Source: Bacteroidales bacterium (GTDB lineage: Bacteria > Bacteroidota > Bacteroidia > Bacteroidales > UBA3663). From it: a DNA stretch of 64,000 bases. Shown here piece by piece: positions 61,077 through 64,000 of the stretch. The stretch spans positions 1 through 64,000 of the forward strand of contig JAILKE010000037.1 in assembly GCA_024694125.1 (NCBI GenBank). The letters are read 5' to 3'. The notes beneath the pieces were generated by a model. The model was given only the letters and a program-made list of their open reading frames with translations, made no database searches and was not told the DNA's origin. The position numbers and the translations under genes were made by a program. Within the stretch, counting starts at the first letter, position 1. Each line of letters starts with the position of its first letter.

Positions 61077-63554
61077 ATGTTAAAGGATTTCGGTAAGACA
61101 GCCATCATAGCTGGCGACCATCGTATCAGTTTTACGGAGGTACTGTACCGAGTGGATTACTTCAAGCAGATCGTACCTCTACACAAGGGAGATAAATGTC
61201 TCATATTAAGCGAAAACCGAGAGGGTTGGGTATATGCTCTATACTCCATCTGGGCCAATCACGGCATCGTGGTGCCGGTCGATGCGACCAGCACCGTGCA
61301 TGACGTGGCATACATACTGCGCGACTGCCAGCCATCGTGCATCTGGACATCGACCGGGCGCATGGAACTGGCCAAGGCAGCATTGGCCGAGGCTGGACAG
61401 GACCTACCGCTGTACAACATTGATGACTACGAACGGCAGGACCTCACACAGACGGGCCTCGCTCTGCAGCCGACCCCATTCTACCCCTCCAACGTCGAGG
61501 ATACCTGTTTCATCATCTACACATCGGGCACCACGGGCAATCCCAAGGGCGTAATGCTCTCCTTCCGCAACATCCTGGCTGTGGCCGATGCAGTCAGCTA
61601 CGAGGTGAAGATCTTCCGTCCCGAGTTGCGCACACTGATGCTGCTGCCCCTGCACCATGTACTCCCGTTGATGGGATCGGTCGTTGCGCCCATGCGCATG
61701 GGTGGCGGTATCACCATCTGTCCCAGCCTCTCGGCCACAGACTTGATGCAGACGCTGCAGACGGGCGAGGTGGGTATCATCATCGGTGTGCCGCGCCTCT
61801 ATCAGACCGTCTATGGCGGTGTGATCAAGATCATCAACAGCAACCCGCTCACCAAGGGCGTCTTCCGCCTGTGTCGCTGGCTGCAGTGGCGCTGGCTCAG
61901 CCGAATCGTGTTCCGTTCGGTACACAAGAAGTTGGGCGGACAACTCGCCTACCTCGTGTGCGGCGGTGCTGCGTTGGACAAGGAGATAGGCATCGGGCTC
62001 AAGACCCTGGGCCTGGACGTGCTGGAGGGCTACGGCATGACCGAAGCTGCTCCGGTGCTGGCCTTCACCCGTCCGGACGACATCAAGCCGGGCAGCGTGG
62101 GCCAACCGACCCCATCGGTCCAGGCCAAGTTCGTCAATGGCGAACTGTGCTGCAAGGGACCCAACATCATGCAGGGCTACTACAACCGTCCCGAGGAGAC
62201 GGCCGCCGTCATCGATGCGGACGGATGGTTGCACACAGGCGACCTCGGCTACTTCGACGACCAGGGACGCATCATCATCACCGGTCGCAGCAAGGAGATT
62301 ATCGTGCTGTCCAATGGCAAGAACATCAACCCCTCCGAGATTGAGTACAAGATTGAACAATACGCCGACTATGTCAAGGAGGCGGGCGTCGTGCAGGACT
62401 GCGACATGCTCCGCGCTATCATTGTGCCCAATCACGACTGGGCTGTCAACCTGTCGGACGAGGAGGTGGAGAAGACCCTGAAGCGCGAGGTGCTGGAGCC
62501 CTACAACCTCACCGTCGCACCCTACAAGAAACTGATGAACCTGTTCGTATATCGCGGCGACCTGCCCCGTACCAAACTCGACAAACTGCAGCGCTTCAAG
62601 TTGCCGTCCCTCATCCTGGCTGGTCGCCACAGCGCTCCCGCCAGGGAGAGCGCCCTGGTCGAACCGGCCTTCCCGGAGTACAAGCTCATCAAGCAGTACA
62701 TACGCAGCGAGAAGCATATCATGGTCAACCCTACTGACCATATCGAGACGGACCTGGCGTTCGACTCGCTCGACAAGATAGGTCTGCAGGGTTACCTCGA
62801 ACAGACCTTCGGCCTCGACATCACGGTCGAACAGATTGCCCAGTTTGCCAACATCACTGCCATGGCGGAGTATGTGGCTGACTACAAGACCCGTATGGAG
62901 GACGGTAAGACCGACTGGCACAGCATACTCAATAATGCATCGCAGGCCAAGCTGCCCGCCTCGTGGCCCGACATCGTCCTGATGGCCAAGGGAGCATGGC
63001 TCCTCTCACGTCTCTACTTCCGCATCGAGGCGCACGGCCTCGAACATCTGCCCAAGCACGGTCCCTATATCCTGGCCAGCAACCACCAGAGTTTCCTGGA
63101 CGGACTCTTCGTCATGCAGTTCCTATCGCCCCGCGCCATGCTGGACACCTATTTCTATGCCAAGGAACAGCATGTGCACCGCGGATATGTCGCATGGTTG
63201 GCATCCCGCCACAACGTGATTGTCATGGAGCAGGCCAACCTCAAGAAGTCTATCCTCAAACTGGGTGAAGCACTCCGTCAGGGCAAGAATATCATCATCT
63301 TCCCCGAGGGGACCCGCACCCGAGACGGCCTCGTCGGTCAGTTCAAGAAGATGTTCGCCATCCTCTCCAGCGAGCTCGACGTCCCCGTCATCCCTGTATG
63401 CATCAAGGGTGCCTACCGCGCCATGCCTATCCACACCAAATTCCCCAGGCCGCACAAGATTACGGTGGAATATCTGCCCGCCATCCAGCCACAGGGGATG
63501 TCGTACGACGAAATAACTGCACGTGTGCGCGAAGCTATAGCCAAGCGGCTGTAA
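61077..63554 (+). CDS. AMP-dependent acyl ligase / carrier / acyltransferase fusion (Aas-like)
   Basis: About 825 residues from MLKDFGKTAIIAG; a TTG two codons upstream is also in frame. Three domains: an AMP-binding acyl-CoA or acyl-ACP ligase with FIIYTSGTTGNPKGVML (near residue 145) and GYGMTEAAPVLAF; a phosphopantetheine-type carrier (TDLAFDSLDKIGLQGYLE, Ser in DSLD, near 560); and a PlsC-type 1-acylglycerol-phosphate acyltransferase (ASNHQSFLDGLFV, NHx4D, and IIFPEGTRTRDG). This order resembles E. coli Aas plus a carrier domain, suggesting activation of free fatty acid and direct transfer to a lysophospholipid. The substrate is not proven. Confidence 0.88.
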   Translation: MLKDFGKTAIIAGDHRISFTEVLYRVDYFKQIVPLHKGDKCLILSENREGWVYALYSIWANHGIVVPVDATSTVHDVAYILRDCQPSCIWTSTGRMELAKAALAEAGQDLPLYNIDDYERQDLTQTGLALQPTPFYPSNVEDTCFIIYTSGTTGNPKGVMLSFRNILAVADAVSYEVKIFRPELRTLMLLPLHHVLPLMGSVVAPMRMGGGITICPSLSATDLMQTLQTGEVGIIIGVPRLYQTVYGGVIKIINSNPLTKGVFRLCRWLQWRWLSRIVFRSVHKKLGGQLAYLVCGGAALDKEIGIGLKTLGLDVLEGYGMTEAAPVLAFTRPDDIKPGSVGQPTPSVQAKFVNGELCCKGPNIMQGYYNRPEETAAVIDADGWLHTGDLGYFDDQGRIIITGRSKEIIVLSNGKNINPSEIEYKIEQYADYVKEAGVVQDCDMLRAIIVPNHDWAVNLSDEEVEKTLKREVLEPYNLTVAPYKKLMNLFVYRGDLPRTKLDKLQRFKLPSLILAGRHSAPARESALVEPAFPEYKLIKQYIRSEKHIMVNPTDHIETDLAFDSLDKIGLQGYLEQTFGLDITVEQIAQFANITAMAEYVADYKTRMEDGKTDWHSILNNASQAKLPASWPDIVLMAKGAWLLSRLYFRIEAHGLEHLPKHGPYILASNHQSFLDGLFVMQFLSPRAMLDTYFYAKEQHVHRGYVAWLASRHNVIVMEQANLKKSILKLGEALRQGKNIIIFPEGTRTRDGLVGQFKKMFAILSSELDVPVIPVCIKGAYRAMPIHTKFPRPHKITVEYLPAIQPQGMSYDEITARVREAIAKRL

Positions 63555-63603
63555 TTTCTCGCCCCTTTATTTCTGTTGTCCCTGCAATTTCCGTGCAGAA
63601 TGT

Positions 63604-63643
63604 ATGGCATATTTTTTACTGTAACGCTGTAACATTGTAACGT
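63604..63643 (+). repeat. Third copy of the 29-base repeat with three 8-base TGTAACnn units
   Basis: 63604-63639 matches 11297-11332 at 32 of 36 positions. It runs ATGGCAT, seven bases, ACTGTAACGCTGT and continues as three tandem TGTAACnn units at 8-base period (63620-63643). Iteron-like. Confidence 0.75.
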
Positions 63644-63662
63644 TCTGTACGCATAGATCAAG

Positions 63663-63716
63663 ATTGACTCATTCCCTATTCGAGGTAAGATCTCGACAGG
63701 AAATGAGTCAATTTTG
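63663..63716 (+). terminator. Terminator-like hairpin after the acyltransferase fusion gene
   Basis: ATTGACTCATT (63663-63673) pairs with AATGAGTCAAT (63702-63712), with inner CCT/AGG and CGAG/CTCG pairs, then TTTT. It lies about 110 bases after the stop, beyond the repeat copy. Confidence 0.6.
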
Positions 63717-63977
63717 TCTATAAAAAGGTCCAAAATTTACCAAAATGGAGGGTCAAATCTCCGGTTTTGATAGGAAAATACTGCAAAATAATGCCAAAAT
63801 GGAGTCAAACTCAGTCATGAAAAAACAGCAAAAATTCAAAAAAATCATCTGTTTTTATATGAAAAATGGTCAATTTTAGTCTCAAAATAACTGTTTCCCC
63901 TCACAAATACGTTACGTACTGCCACGTCTGTAACACAGGCATATTGCTATATATCAGCAAATTAAGTTTTAAACGCC

Positions 63978-64000
63978 GTTACTGCGTTACTGCGTTACAG
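63978..64000. repeat. Tandem GTTACTGC array at the window end
   Basis: Two GTTACTGC units and a GTTACAG (period 8 bases), cut by the window edge. The reverse strand reads CTGTAACGCAGTAAC, close to the tandem units at 63620-63643 in the opposite orientation. Confidence 0.7.

Larger units (their letters stand above)
63555..64000. other. Repeat-rich, gene-free right-hand end
   Basis: No gene of useful length; the longest start-to-stop frame near the middle encodes about 20 Lys-rich residues (from 63818). The region holds the 29-base repeat copy, the terminator hairpin, and the GTTAC arrays listed separately. A gene beyond base 64000 may use it as its upstream region. Confidence 0.5.

Noticed and set aside
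63818-63880. Possible 20-residue leader peptide (starting MKKQQKFKKI)
   Set aside because: Very short, in AT-rich DNA, with no ribosome-binding or regulatory context that can be shown.

Overview
The window is a stretch of a Bacteroidales chromosome (phylum Bacteroidota). The evidence is a SusC/SusD pair with a divergent hybrid two-component regulator, a smalltalk-type peptide, HU/SPOR-type proteins, DUF4250, DUF4861, DUF5020 and DUF5715 proteins, a eukaryote-like glycogen branching enzyme, and promoters of the Bacteroidota type (TTG/TTTG, 19-20 bases, TAnnTTTG). Nine promoters with both boxes at that spacing are listed. A PorE-like OmpA lipoprotein fits the Prevotella/Porphyromonas/Bacteroides part of the order. 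No tRNA or rRNA gene and no CRISPR array was seen. Base composition is uneven: 0-9 kb, 52-56 kb and 58-63.5 kb are clearly GC-richer than 27-50 kb.

Region by region. 1-9 kb: a polysaccharide-utilisation locus edge (SusD cut by the window start, SusC, divergent HTCS). 9-11.7 kb: an accessory pocket with a tight DnaA-box cluster, a promoter-ncRNA-terminator unit followed by the C-terminal remnant of an Abi_2/AbiF HEPN gene, a pair of 49-base direct repeats, a three-gene cassette ending in a smalltalk peptide behind a structured leader, and a large symmetrical AT-rich palindrome flanked by inverted copies of a 29-base repeat. 11.7-16.3 kb: a minus-strand cluster for unsaturated uronate (pectin) breakdown: LacI regulator, kduI, a small membrane protein, kduD and a DUF4861 lipoprotein. 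16.3-19.8 kb: M18 aminopeptidase, MscS channel, dipeptide epimerase. 19.8-24.9 kb: AddB-like nuclease overlapping an ECF sigma factor, a probable anti-sigma factor, a Spy-like periplasmic protein and a YhcH-family protein. 25-27 kb: branching enzyme. 27.6-35.5 kb: Dna2-like helicase-nuclease, DJ-1 protein, DUF4250-proA, MBL hydrolase, rsmG and a TPR protein. 35.6-40.4 kb: HU/SPOR protein, recJ and recQ in overlapping order. 40.5-46.8 kb: GH35, GH95, a LytS-type kinase and a DUF5020 protein on the minus strand. 46.9-51.7 kb: PorE-like lipoprotein, a small unknown protein, a PL10 pectate lyase and a DUF5715 protein. 51.9-57.6 kb: an (alpha/alpha)6-barrel-like lipoprotein, AICAR formyltransferase, a Dcu transporter and a gamma carbonic anhydrase. 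57.7-64 kb: a TonB-type outer-membrane barrel, an AMP-ligase/carrier/acyltransferase fusion, and a repeat-rich gene-free end.

Two themes tie genes together. One is plant cell-wall use: the PL10 lyase would release unsaturated uronates, kduI/kduD would process them, and GH35/GH95 would remove galactose and fucose from side chains, but these are separate transcription units. The other is DNA maintenance (AddB-like, Dna2-like, RecJ, RecQ), which is housekeeping.

The observations most worth a second look are: the HEPN-gene relic that keeps its upstream small RNA unit; the DnaA-box cluster at 9.1 kb as an oriC or titration-site candidate; the 29-base repeat (ATGGCRT, seven bases, ACTGTAACGYTGT) shared by the 11.2 kb palindrome and the right-hand end; and the REP/MITE-like elements at 14.1 and 51.7 kb with common termini. 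All functional calls come from reading sequence and motifs; no search was run.
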